Assembly: GCA_947492475.1 (NCBI GenBank)
Contig: CANLNM010000001.1
Span: forward strand, 124,001 to 188,000
Direction of reading: 5' to 3'
DNA length: 64,000 nucleotides
From: an uncultured Paracoccaceae bacterium
GTDB taxonomy: Bacteria > Pseudomonadota > Alphaproteobacteria > Rhodobacterales > Rhodobacteraceae
A program made the position numbers and the translations under genes. Positions 8,701-19,006 of the stretch are shown piece after piece. How positions within the stretch are numbered: position 1 is the stretch's first letter; every line of letters begins with the position of its first letter. The notes under the pieces were generated by a model that worked only from the letters and a program-made list of their open reading frames with translations, searched no databases and had not been told where the DNA came from.

Positions 8701-10155
8701 ATGGTATCACGTATCATTCCGGTCGAATGTTTTGATCTGGTCATTTTTGGCGGCACAGGGGATTTGGCAAGACGCAAGATTTTGCCGGGTTTATTCCGCC
8801 GTTTTATTGGTGGGCAAATGCCTGAAAACGCTCGGATAATTGGCGCTGCGCGATCCAATTTGGATGACGCAGAATATCGTGACATGGTTGCGGGCGCCAT
8901 CACTGAATTTGGTGGTGCAGAAGCCAAAGATACCGAATGCCTGAGCCGGTTCCTAAAGCAGCTGCATTATGTGCAGGTTGACGCGCGCGGCACTGACGGC
9001 TGGGCCGATCTGGCCGGTTTGATGAAACCTGACGTTATTCGCGCCTTCTATTTCTCGGTCGGGCCGGGCCTATTTGGCGATCTGGCGGAACGTTTGCATC
9101 TGCACAAAATCGCCGATGCTCAGAGCCGGATTGTGGTTGAAAAACCCTTTGGGCGTGATCTGGAAACCGCACGCGCATTAAACGAAACTCTGGCGTTACA
9201 TTTTGACGAGCAACAGATTTACCGGATCGATCATTATCTGGGCAAAGAAACAGTTCAAAACCTGATGGCGGTACGGTTTGGCAATGTGTTGTTTGAACCG
9301 CTTTGGAACAATCACTACGTTGATCACATCCAGATCACGGTGGCCGAAACGGTCGGCGTTGGGGGGCGCGGAGGGTATTACGACAAATCCGGCGCGATGC
9401 GCGATATGGTACAAAACCATCTGATGCAATTGCTGTGTCTGATTGCGATGGAACCGCCCAGCATGTTCGAAGCGGACGCAGTTCGTGACGAAAAGCTAAA
9501 GGTTATCCGTGCCTTACAGCCTGTTGATTACCATCAAATCGTACGTGGCCAGTATAATGCGACGGACAAGACCCAGAACTATCGTGATGACGCGGAAAAT
9601 CCACGATCCCACACAGAAAGCTTTGTTGCGCTAAAATGCCATATCAACAATTGGCGTTGGGCGGGCGTGCCATTTTATATGCGCACGGGCAAACGCCTAA
9701 AGGCGCGGAATTCCGAAATTTCCGTGGTATTTAAGGATTTAGGTCATTCGATTTTTGAAGGCGACGAGGCGCGCCATCGCAATATTCTGACCATTCGATT
9801 GCAACCCAATGAAGGCATTGATTTGCAGGTGACAATCAAAGAACCGGGACCTGGCGGGATGCGACTGGTGGATGTGCCTTTGGACATGACCTTTGCTGAT
9901 GCGTTGGGCCCGGATGCAGATGGCGGATCGGATGCGTATGAACGACTGATTATGGATGTGATCCGTGGCAACCAAACCCTGTTTATGCGCGGTGACGAAG
10001 TCGAAGCCGCGTGGTCATGGACCGATCCGATCATCAATGGCTGGCAGGAACGCAATGACGTGCCCAAAGAATATGATACCGGGTCATCCGGCCCAGAGGA
10101 TTCATTGATGTTGTTGCATCGGGATGGCCGAAGATGGCATGAGATCAAAGCGTAA
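8701..10155 (+). CDS. zwf: Glucose-6-phosphate 1-dehydrogenase
   Basis: Zwf oxidises glucose 6-phosphate to 6-phosphogluconolactone with NAD(P)+, feeding the Entner-Doudoroff and pentose phosphate pathways. The 484-residue protein has the dinucleotide motif FGGTGDLARRK near the N-terminus, the substrate-binding motif YRIDHYLGKETVQNL with the catalytic histidine and lysine, and the later RTGKRL segment. Length is normal. I chose the ATG at 8701 because a good AGGAG site lies 10 bases upstream; an in-frame ATG at 8623 would add 26 non-conserved residues and run across the palindrome at 8651. It is the first gene of zwf-pgl-pgi. Confidence 0.95.
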   Translation: MVSRIIPVECFDLVIFGGTGDLARRKILPGLFRRFIGGQMPENARIIGAARSNLDDAEYRDMVAGAITEFGGAEAKDTECLSRFLKQLHYVQVDARGTDGWADLAGLMKPDVIRAFYFSVGPGLFGDLAERLHLHKIADAQSRIVVEKPFGRDLETARALNETLALHFDEQQIYRIDHYLGKETVQNLMAVRFGNVLFEPLWNNHYVDHIQITVAETVGVGGRGGYYDKSGAMRDMVQNHLMQLLCLIAMEPPSMFEADAVRDEKLKVIRALQPVDYHQIVRGQYNATDKTQNYRDDAENPRSHTESFVALKCHINNWRWAGVPFYMRTGKRLKARNSEISVVFKDLGHSIFEGDEARHRNILTIRLQPNEGIDLQVTIKEPGPGGMRLVDVPLDMTFADALGPDADGGSDAYERLIMDVIRGNQTLFMRGDEVEAAWSWTDPIINGWQERNDVPKEYDTGSSGPEDSLMLLHRDGRRWHEIKA

Positions 10156-10233
10156 CCATCTGGGGACGTTTAGAATAAAGGGCAGGGCGCGGCCGGTATG
10201 GTAGCGCTTTTGCAACAAACGATAGGACAACCC

Positions 10234-10905
10234 ATGAAGCTGATCGAATATGCCGATGGCGAAATGATGATGATGGATCTGGCCAATATTTTGGCCGGCG
10301 AGTTGGAAAATGCGTTGTTCCAAGGCGACAAAGTCACCTTTGCGGTGCCGGGTGGAACCACGCCGGGTCCGATTTTTGATGTGCTCAGCGGTGTGGACCT
10401 GAATTGGGCCAATGTTCGGGTGATGTTAACCGATGAACGTTGGGTTCCTGAAACCTCTGACCGGTCCAACACGCGTTTGTTACGGCAGCGGTTTTTAACC
10501 GACCGTGCCGCCGCCGCGCAATTGCTGCCGCTATATGCCAATGCCGACATTCCAGAGGCGGTGATCAATGAATTAGAAGCCCAGATCGCGCCCGCATTGC
10601 CCATCGATATTTGCCTGTTAGGCATGGGGGCAGACATGCACACAGCGTCCATTTTCCCCGGTGCGGATCAATTACACGAAGCGCTGCATGGGGATGCGAT
10701 TTTGGTGCCCATGCGTGCGCCCGGCGCAGGAGAGCCGCGGATTACGCTATCTGCCAAAGTGTTGAATGCAGCGATAAACAAACACATTGTCATCAAAGGC
10801 AATGACAAACGCGAAGCCCTGGAGGCTGCGCAAAAATTACAACCCGAAGACGCACCCGTTGCAGCGATCCTAAAGGGTGCAACAATCCATTGGGCCGAAA
10901 GCTAG
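10234..10905 (+). CDS. pgl: 6-phosphogluconolactonase
   Basis: Pgl hydrolyses 6-phosphogluconolactone made by Zwf. The 223-residue protein has the DevB/Pgl family signatures: VPGGTTPGPIFDVL, the VMLTDERWVP motif (about residues 64-73), SNTRLLRQRFL, and LLGMGADMHTASIFP, which corresponds to the family's GxGxDGHTASLFP loop. The loop reads ADMHTAS, with Met where Gly is usual. I chose ATG at 10234, which has AGGA upstream; ATG at 10198 would add 12 residues. The gene lies 78 bases after zwf and 15 before pgi, in one operon with the adjacent pathway steps. Confidence 0.9.
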   Translation: MKLIEYADGEMMMMDLANILAGELENALFQGDKVTFAVPGGTTPGPIFDVLSGVDLNWANVRVMLTDERWVPETSDRSNTRLLRQRFLTDRAAAAQLLPLYANADIPEAVINELEAQIAPALPIDICLLGMGADMHTASIFPGADQLHEALHGDAILVPMRAPGAGEPRITLSAKVLNAAINKHIVIKGNDKREALEAAQKLQPEDAPVAAILKGATIHWAES

Positions 10906-10920
10906 AGGCAATTCAAAACC

Positions 10921-12528
10921 ATGTTTGACACGCTGCGCAACCACCAGAAATCGATCGCTCATCGCCGCTTTGAAACCCTGTTTGACGCGCCCGACACCCC
11001 AGATCGTGCGCAGGATTTTTCAGCGCAAATGGGGGATCTGGTGCTGGATTATTCCAAAACCAATATCGACAGCGCCGCGCGGGACTTGTTGATTGATCTG
11101 CTGACCCAAACTGGTGTGGCTGAAAAACGCGACGCGATGTTTGCCGGTGCGCTGATCAATGAAACCGAAACCCGCGCCGTTTTGCACACTGCCTTGCGCA
11201 ATCTGGATGGCGGCCCGGTTCATGTTGACGGCCAAGACGTCATGCCCGACATTTTGGAAACGCTCGACCGTATGGCCGCCTTTGCCGAGGTAGTGCGCGA
11301 TGGGTCCTATATGGGCGCGGGCGGTAAAATTACCGACGTGATCAATATCGGTATCGGTGGGTCCGACCTGGGTCCGGCCATGGCAGTGAAGGCTTTGGCC
11401 CCATATGCGGACGGGCCGCGTTGTCACTTTGTGTCTAACGTTGATCCCTCTGATATTGCAGGTGTTTTGCGCGTTTGTGATCCGGCCACGACACTGGTGA
11501 TTGTGGCCTCAAAAACCTTTACCACCATCGAAACCATGACCAATGCCCGCACGGCTATGGCCTGGATGAGCGATCTGGTCGGCAATCCCGGTCATCAATT
11601 TGCCGCCCTCAGCACGGCGGCGGATAAAACCGGCGCTTTTGGCATTGCCCCAGAACGGGTGTTTGGCTTTGAGGATTGGGTTGGTGGGCGTTATTCCATG
11701 TGGGGGCCGATTGGCCTGTCGCTGATGATCGCGATTGGACCGGATGCGTTCCGCGCGTTTTTGCGGGGTGGTCAGGCGATGGATCGGCATTTTTGCGCGG
11801 CGGACTGGCAGGAAAACCTGCCTGCGATGTTGGCTTTGGTCGGGATCTGGCACAATCAGGTCTGTGATTATGCCACGCGCGCCGTATTGCCCTATGATAA
11901 CAACCTATTGCGCCTGCCTGCCTATTTGCAGCAGCTGGAAATGGAAAGTAACGGCAAAGGTGTCAGCATGGATGGCGCTGATTTACCGGTGCAGTCCGGG
12001 CCTGTTGTCTGGGGTGAACCCGGCACCAACGGTCAGCACGCCTTTTATCAGTTGATCCACCAAGGCACGCGGGTCATTCCCTGTGAATTTCTGGTCGCGG
12101 CCCGTGGTCATGAGGATGACTTACATCATCAACATCAATTGCTTGTCGCCAATTGCCTTGCCCAATCCGAAGCCCTGATGAAGGGGCGCGATCTGGAACA
12201 GGCCCGCGCAAAAGTTGCCGATAAATTCACCGGAGAAGAGTTGGAACGTCAAGCGCATCATCGGGTTTTCCCCGGCAATCGCCCATCTACAACGTTGGCC
12301 TATCCGTTGCTGGATCCGTTTATGCTGGGGCAGATTATCGCGCTATATGAACATCGCGTTTTCGTCGAAGGCGTGGTTCTGGGCCTGAATTCCTATGATC
12401 AATGGGGCGTTGAGCTGGGCAAAGAATTGGCCACAGCCCTGCAACCCATTGTTGAAGGGGCGGATGCATCCGGCAAAGATGGCTCAACCGCTAATCTGGT
12501 TGCGATGCTGCGTAAAAACGGGCTTTAG
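10921..12528 (+). CDS. pgi: Glucose-6-phosphate isomerase
   Basis: Pgi interconverts glucose 6-phosphate and fructose 6-phosphate. The 535-residue protein is full length and carries the sugar-isomerase signatures: [15 protein letters not shown] (about residues 140-154), the second-domain [11 protein letters not shown] motif, [12 protein letters not shown], and the C-terminal region with QWGVELGK. The catalytic Glu and His regions are present ([23 protein letters not shown]). In Entner-Doudoroff users it returns fructose 6-phosphate to Zwf, which fits its place as third gene of the operon. Its stop overlaps the stop of the convergent thioesterase gene by four bases. Confidence 0.95.
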   Translation: MFDTLRNHQKSIAHRRFETLFDAPDTPDRAQDFSAQMGDLVLDYSKTNIDSAARDLLIDLLTQTGVAEKRDAMFAGALINETETRAVLHTALRNLDGGPVHVDGQDVMPDILETLDRMAAFAEVVRDGSYMGAGGKITDVINIGIGGSDLGPAMAVKALAPYADGPRCHFVSNVDPSDIAGVLRVCDPATTLVIVASKTFTTIETMTNARTAMAWMSDLVGNPGHQFAALSTAADKTGAFGIAPERVFGFEDWVGGRYSMWGPIGLSLMIAIGPDAFRAFLRGGQAMDRHFCAADWQENLPAMLALVGIWHNQVCDYATRAVLPYDNNLLRLPAYLQQLEMESNGKGVSMDGADLPVQSGPVVWGEPGTNGQHAFYQLIHQGTRVIPCEFLVAARGHEDDLHHQHQLLVANCLAQSEALMKGRDLEQARAKVADKFTGEELERQAHHRVFPGNRPSTTLAYPLLDPFMLGQIIALYEHRVFVEGVVLGLNSYDQWGVELGKELATALQPIVEGADASGKDGSTANLVAMLRKNGL

Positions 12529-13025
12529 ACCGCGCTGATTGCGCCATCTTGTTTGGTCAGGATGGTGATCAGGTCGGGTGTCAGCGCCATTTTGCCGCCT
12601 TCTGGGGCCAACAGAACCAAAACGGCATGTGACGTGGTGCACAAAACCGGCTGACCATCACGCAGCGCATAAACGGCATAATCCATGGTGAACGATGTGC
12701 GACGATAATCGCGCACGCGTGACGTAACCACGTAATCTTCGTTCATGTGCATTTCGCCCAGATAGTCGATGCCAACCTGACGAATGACAAATTTCGGCTG
12801 TCCGGGGCCAAAATAGGACAACTTACGCGCAGATAACCATGCAAGCCGGACATTTTCAAACCAGCTGAGATAGGCGGCGTTGTTCACATGCGCCAATGGA
12901 TCCATGTCCGACCAATGGGTTCGATCTGCGATGCCAAAACTCCATGGATCCGTGATCCCCAGATTGGCCAGATCGGTTTTATCAAAAGGGGTGTGATACG
13001 GCACAGACATCGCGGATATTTCCAT
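12525..13025 (-). CDS. Acyl-CoA thioesterase, 4HBT/hotdog fold
   Basis: This 166-residue protein is a single hotdog domain of the 4-hydroxybenzoyl-CoA thioesterase type. The [21 protein letters not shown] segment has the catalytic aspartate and the HVNN motif, followed by strands ending in [10 protein letters not shown]. Family members hydrolyse acyl-CoA thioesters; the chain-length preference cannot be read from sequence. The start is either ATG at 13025 or 13010 (MSVPYHTP); neither has a clear ribosome-binding site. It lies between pgi (overlapping stops) and tRNA-Gly. Confidence 0.8.
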   Translation of the reverse strand: MEISAMSVPYHTPFDKTDLANLGITDPWSFGIADRTHWSDMDPLAHVNNAAYLSWFENVRLAWLSARKLSYFGPGQPKFVIRQVGIDYLGEMHMNEDYVVTSRVRDYRRTSFTMDYAVYALRDGQPVLCTTSHAVLVLLAPEGGKMALTPDLITILTKQDGAISAV

Positions 13026-13048
13026 TGGACAATGGGAATGGGTAAAAT

Positions 13049-13122
13049 TGGAGCGGGTAACGAGAATCGAACTCGTAACTAAAGCTTGGGAAGCTGCCGT
13101 GATACCTTTTCACCATACCCGC
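13049..13122 (-). tRNA. tRNA-Gly (CCC)
   Basis: Reading the minus strand, the seven-base acceptor GCGGGTA pairs with TACCCGC, the T arm contains GTTCGATTC, and a CCA end is encoded at 13051-13049. The anticodon loop TTCCCAA gives anticodon CCC, for GGG codons. The 74-nt length is normal. The outer part of the anticodon stem is imperfect (a C-T opposition), a form I believe occurs in related tRNAs. Confidence 0.93.
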
Positions 13123-13187
13123 TCGCTGGGGTGGTGACTAATCCGATGGCTGTGGCGGGTCAAGTCGGATTGCACCTGACAATTTGA

Positions 13188-13230
13188 TTTGAGGGCAATT
13201 GCGCCGACATGTGACGCCTTTGCCCTCAAA
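13188..13230 (-). terminator. Possible terminator hairpin after the corrinoid reactivase gene
   Basis: TTTGAGGGCA (13188-13197) and TGCCCTCAAA (13221-13230) form a perfect 10-bp inverted repeat with a 23-nt loop, directly downstream of the minus-strand gene ending at 13239. On the minus strand the 3' arm is followed by a short T/A-rich tail rather than a strong U-run, so efficiency is uncertain. Confidence 0.5.
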
Positions 13231-13238
13231 ATGGGTCT

Positions 13239-15281
13239 TTAACCGCGGCGCCGTCGGCGCCGTCCACCTGCATTATCCCCGCCGCCAGTGTTAAAGTTCA
13301 CCTGCGGCAGGGTCACAATCGCGGACAGTTCTGGGAATGTATCCGTGGCGTGGGGGATGGCATTGGCATTGACGAAATGCTCTTGGAATTTGGGTTCAAT
13401 CGCGGTTTCGACTTTGGTGATCTCATGCACCATCGTTTCGATCTGGGCGCGTGCAGCGACGGAACACAGGGCGATCCGCGCGCCAGTGCCAGCGGCATTG
13501 CCCGCCGAAAACACTTGGTTCAATGGCGCATCTGGGATCATGCCCAAAACCATCGCATGTTTTGGCGAAATATGCGCGCCAAACGCCCCGGCCAACACCA
13601 CGCGGTCCACTTTGTCGACGCCCATTTCGTCCATCAACAAACGCGCCCCTGCATAGAGCGCGGATTTGGCCAATTGGATGGCGCGAATGTCACCTTGGGT
13701 CACGGTGATCAACGGTCCGCCATCGGCTGTGCCATCATGCAGGACGTAGGAATACGTGCGACCTTCAGGGATGTTGCGCGGCGTTCCGGTGGCTTCGGCC
13801 GATCCGATCAACCCGGATGGATCCAGCAGCCCCGCGATGCGCATTTCAGCCACCGCTTCGATAATGCCTGATCCACAGATGCCAGTGATGCCGGACACGG
13901 CGATGGCCGCATCAAAGCCGGGTTCGTCTGACCAGATGTCGCTGCCAATGACCCGGAAACGCGGTTCTTTGGTGACGGGGTCAATTTCAACCCGTTCAAT
14001 CGCACCGGGGGCGGCGCGTTGGCCCGACGAAATCTGCGCCCCTTCAAAGGCGGGACCGGTGGGGGATGAACAGGCCAGAACGCGGGTTTTATCGCCCAGC
14101 AGAATTTCGGCATTGGTGCCCACATCGACGATCAACACCAGATCGTCGGATTGGCCCGGTTGTTCCGACAGCGCCACCGCAGCCGCGTCCGCGCCCACAT
14201 GGCCGGCGATACAGGGCAGGATATAGACCTGCGCGGCCGGGTTGAGCGCGGTTAGGTCCAGATCGCGGGCCTCTATCGATAGGGAATTTGAGGTGGCCAA
14301 GGCAAAAGGCGCCTGACCCAATTCCACCGGATCGATGCCCATCAACAGATGATGCATGACCGGATTGCAGACAAAAACCGCCTCTAGGATTTGATCAGGG
14401 GAAATGTCAATTTGTTCTGCAATTTCAATGGATAGCGTGTTCAATGCTGCGCGCACGGATTTGGTCATTTCCTGATCGCCGCCCGGGTTCATCATCGCAT
14501 ATGACACCCGACTCATCAGGTCTTCTCCGAACCGGATTTGCGGGTTCATGATACCAGATGAGGCCGCCACAGACCCGTCGCGCAGATCGGTCAAATGCGC
14601 GGCGATGGTGGTCGATCCCAGATCAATTGCCAAACCGTAGGGCGTGGAATCGTCATAGCCGGGGGCAACATTAATCAGCGTGTGATGCGTGGCGTTATGG
14701 CCTTTGTGCAGGGTCACAGTGACCTGCCATTTGCCTTTGCGCAGGGCCGGTTGCAGGCCGCGCAGAACCGAAATTGGCGCATGAATATCGGTGATCTGCC
14801 ATTGATCCGCCAAGGCCGCAATCAGCCGTTCCAGATCACCGGTGGGTTCATGCATATCCGGTTCTGCCACATCCACGACAACCTGACGGATTGCGGGATC
14901 CATCGCCATCGGGCGGGAATCCACGGCTTTGCGCACAACTTGGCGGTGGACCTGACTTTCTGGGGGCACATCAATCACAACGTCGCCCTGAACCGCCGCC
15001 TGACAGCCCAGCCGCCGCCCATCCAGCAAGCCGCGTTTGTCCTGATAGCGTTGCTCAACCGCGTTCCAGTCGCTCAGCGCATCCGGCTGAACCGTAACAC
15101 CATGTTTGGCAAATTCACCATAAGAGGGCGTAATCTGACATTTCGAACAAATACCACGCCCGCCGCAAACGGAATCCAAATCCACGCCCAATTGACGGGC
15201 GGCGGTTAGAATAGGGGTCCCAATCGGGAAATTCCCGCGCTTGCCAGACGGGGTAAAGATCACAAGTGGGTCGTTGGTCAT
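13239..15281 (-). CDS. Ferredoxin-ASKHA corrinoid protein reactivase (RamA/RACo-like)
   Basis: This 680-residue protein probably re-reduces inactive cob(II)alamin on a corrinoid methyltransferase using ATP. It has an N-terminal [2Fe-2S] ferredoxin domain (CGGRGICSKC around residues 39-48, with a further Cys in GCQAAV), a linker, and a large C-terminal actin-like ATPase domain with LAIDLGSTTIAAHL, IVDVGTNAEIL and VVLAGAFGAHI. This is the RACo/RamA (DUF4445) architecture. In roseobacters such a protein has been linked to split B12-dependent methionine synthase. The likely partner methyltransferase lies at 24470-25534. The tail is odd: it ends in GGRRRRRRG, almost the same as the tail of that methyltransferase. 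Confidence 0.85.
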   Translation of the reverse strand: MTNDPLVIFTPSGKRGNFPIGTPILTAARQLGVDLDSVCGGRGICSKCQITPSYGEFAKHGVTVQPDALSDWNAVEQRYQDKRGLLDGRRLGCQAAVQGDVVIDVPPESQVHRQVVRKAVDSRPMAMDPAIRQVVVDVAEPDMHEPTGDLERLIAALADQWQITDIHAPISVLRGLQPALRKGKWQVTVTLHKGHNATHHTLINVAPGYDDSTPYGLAIDLGSTTIAAHLTDLRDGSVAASSGIMNPQIRFGEDLMSRVSYAMMNPGGDQEMTKSVRAALNTLSIEIAEQIDISPDQILEAVFVCNPVMHHLLMGIDPVELGQAPFALATSNSLSIEARDLDLTALNPAAQVYILPCIAGHVGADAAAVALSEQPGQSDDLVLIVDVGTNAEILLGDKTRVLACSSPTGPAFEGAQISSGQRAAPGAIERVEIDPVTKEPRFRVIGSDIWSDEPGFDAAIAVSGITGICGSGIIEAVAEMRIAGLLDPSGLIGSAEATGTPRNIPEGRTYSYVLHDGTADGGPLITVTQGDIRAIQLAKSALYAGARLLMDEMGVDKVDRVVLAGAFGAHISPKHAMVLGMIPDAPLNQVFSAGNAAGTGARIALCSVAARAQIETMVHEITKVETAIEPKFQEHFVNANAIPHATDTFPELSAIVTLPQVNFNTGGGDNAGGRRRRRRG

Positions 15282-15371
15282 AATATCGGCCTTTGATCAC
15301 GGTTTTGGGCAAGATAGGTCAACACGTTCCCGAGCAAAGTTAAAAACGCGTCCTGTCAGTGTCGCTTAACG

Positions 15372-16082
15372 TCATTTATGGCTGGTGCCAAACCATTCCA
15401 TCACGCCTGTGATGACATCCGGCCCCCAGAACCAAACCACCAGCGGAAAGGGCAGGGTGGATATCCCAATGGCCAAAACCGTCACCCATGGTGTGAAAAT
15501 CCGCGTAATTCCGGCGATCACCGCGATACCGCCACCCCCGCCCAACAAGGCGTTGCCCGGCAGGTTAAACAGCAACCCCATGGCCATATAACGATGTGAC
15601 GTCGCCAAGGGACGCAGCCATTTAGGCAGGTTTTGCCTCAGATGATCCAGCCGATTGGCCTGTGGCACATCGGCAAAACGTTGGATCAACAGACAGGCGC
15701 GGCGCATCCTGAAATCAGCGAAAAATTGATATAAACGGTCATGTGACAGCATATAACCGGCAAAAAACGCCAGGGTCAGCCCGCCAAACGTCGCCAACCA
15801 TACCCAAGGCGCGGTTTGCGGCCCCATCATGATCACCACGCCAATTCCTATTTCAATGCCCGGCACAAACGGCAGGCTGATCAGCAGTGCATAAACCAGC
15901 ATCACCAAAACAAAGGTTGTGGCCGAACCGCCGCTTTGCATCATCATGATCCACGAAATGGACCAATTGGCCAATGCAATCACAGCCCCAGCAACACATA
16001 GCCGCACCAAAATCCGCCCTGCAGATTGGCGCCAAGGCGGTGGGATAAATTCCGCATCCCGGTGTGGTCCATTTTCCGTCAT
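15372..16082 (-). CDS. Multi-pass membrane protein, possibly TVP38/DedA-like
   Basis: I cannot assign this 236-residue protein firmly. It has about five or six hydrophobic spans, an amphipathic charged stretch near residues 125-170 (RMRRACLLIQRF to LPKWLRP), and the motif LFNLPGNALLGGGGGIAVIAG, which resembles the re-entrant loop of the VTT/DedA membrane family (FxPG and G-rich element); FVPGIEIG earlier in the protein fits the first half of that motif. An inner-membrane lipid or ion transport role is only a guess. The gene is divergent from guaB, sharing 170 bases of intergenic DNA in which I see no clear operator. Confidence 0.6.
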   Translation of the reverse strand: MTENGPHRDAEFIPPPWRQSAGRILVRLCVAGAVIALANWSISWIMMMQSGGSATTFVLVMLVYALLISLPFVPGIEIGIGVVIMMGPQTAPWVWLATFGGLTLAFFAGYMLSHDRLYQFFADFRMRRACLLIQRFADVPQANRLDHLRQNLPKWLRPLATSHRYMAMGLLFNLPGNALLGGGGGIAVIAGITRIFTPWVTVLAIGISTLPFPLVVWFWGPDVITGVMEWFGTSHK

Positions 16083-16210
16083 AGAGGCATCTTGCGCGAC
16101 AATGGTCCAAATGACCCGTTCAAATCATCTTTTTCAATGAAAAGTATAAAGATTGCTAATTTCCAGCCCCGTTCTGTGCAAAGGGGGTTCCACAGATCGG
16201 GTTTCCGTGA

Positions 16211-17700
<1,490 letters not shown>

Positions 17701-17701
<1 letters not shown>

Positions 17702-18864
17702 TGACACCAGCCGCGCGGGTCGCCGCAGCAATCGAGATTTTGGATCAGGTGATCGACGGACAGTCTGCGGAACGTATTCTGACCGGTTGGGGCCGCCAAA
17801 ATCGCTATGCCGGGTCCAAAGACCGCGCGGCCATTCGGGATTATGTTTATGACGTGTTGCGCCATATGCGCAGCTACGCCGCCATGGGCGGGGATATGTC
17901 GGGCAGGGGGCTGATGATTGGGGCGTTGCGCGCCAATGATATCGATCCCGAAACGATGTTTACCGCCATCGGGCATGCGCCCAGCGAATTGACCGACACA
18001 GAGCGCAATTTCACAGCACCCACCCTGTCCGAAGGTGAAGCTTTGGATTGCCCGGATTGGTTGCTGCCCTATTTCAAATCCGGCTTGGGCGCGGATTTTG
18101 AACCCTCAATGCGGGCCGCGCAAAATCGCGCTCCGGTGTTTTTACGTGTCGCAACAGCGCGCGGCACCCGCCAAGAGGCGATGGACATTTTGGCCATCGA
18201 TCAAATCACCACACAGATGCATCCAGATGTGGATACCGCCTTGGAAGTGTTGGAAAACCCCCGACGCGTTGCCCAATCCGTGGCCTATCTGGATGGCTTG
18301 GTTGACCTTCAGGATGCGGCCTCTCAATCGATCACCGCGTTGCTGCCGCTGGTCGAGGGCGATCATGTGCTGGACTATTGCGCCGGTGGTGGTGGTAAAG
18401 CGCTTGCGCTCTATGATATCACCCGTCGTCCGGTTCATGCCCACGATATCGACGCCAAACGTATGACGGATATCCCTGTACGGGCCGAACGTGCTGGCGC
18501 GCAAATCCATACCAAACTAAAGGCCGATCTGGGCACCTATGATCTGGTCCTGTGCGACGCGCCCTGTACGGGCAGCGGCACATGGCGGCGTGATCCGCAG
18601 GCCAAATGGCTGCTGACGCCTGACGGCCTAACAGAAATGACTAACCTGCAAAAACAGGTGCTGGACGACGCAGCACCCTTTGTGAAACCGGGCGGAGTGC
18701 TGGCCTATGCCACCTGTTCGGTGTTTTTGGAGGAAAACCAATCCGTCATAGACACGTGGCTGTCCCAAAACCCCACTTGGACAATTGAAACCCAAACAAA
18801 AACCGCGCCATCCGAACGGGGCGATGGGTTCTTTGTTTGTGTGATGCACCATAAACTTGGTTAA
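17701..18864 (+). CDS. RsmB/NOP-family RNA m5C methyltransferase
   Basis: This 387-residue protein transfers a methyl group from SAM to cytosine in RNA, most likely 16S rRNA. The N-terminal 140 residues resemble the NusB-like domain of RsmB. The C-terminal Rossmann domain has the SAM motif VLDYCAGGGGKALAL (about residues 222-236), the catalytic-base and first cysteine motif LCDAPCTGSGTWRRDP, and the second cysteine motif LAYATCSVF. Both cysteines needed for m5C chemistry are present. It is coupled to guaB by a one-base stop/start overlap. The exact target position cannot be deduced. Confidence 0.88.
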
Positions 18865-18943
18865 TCACCCCAGTAAATGGTCATCGCAACTATAGGTTGC
18901 AACGAATTGATTCTACGGTAATACTTAAACTTGTGATCGCAGA

Positions 18944-18958
18944 TTAATGCCGGGTTAA
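18944..18958. promoter_or_regulatory. CtrA-type box upstream of cckA
   Basis: TTAA (18944-18947), seven bases, TTAA (18955-18958) exactly fits the CtrA consensus TTAA-N7-TTAA. It ends 48 bases upstream of the preferred cckA start (19007) in a 142-base intergenic gap. CckA is the kinase that ultimately phosphorylates CtrA, so the site predicts feedback control. Binding is inferred, not shown. Confidence 0.6.
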
Positions 18959-19006
18959 GATTTATGGTGTCCAGTTGACCAAGATCGAATCGAAGGGGGA
19001 TTGCGA

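Noticed and set aside
13239-15281. Frames on the plus strand opposite the reactivase gene (up to 204 codons)
   Set aside because: They are antisense shadows of a well-conserved ferredoxin-ASKHA gene.
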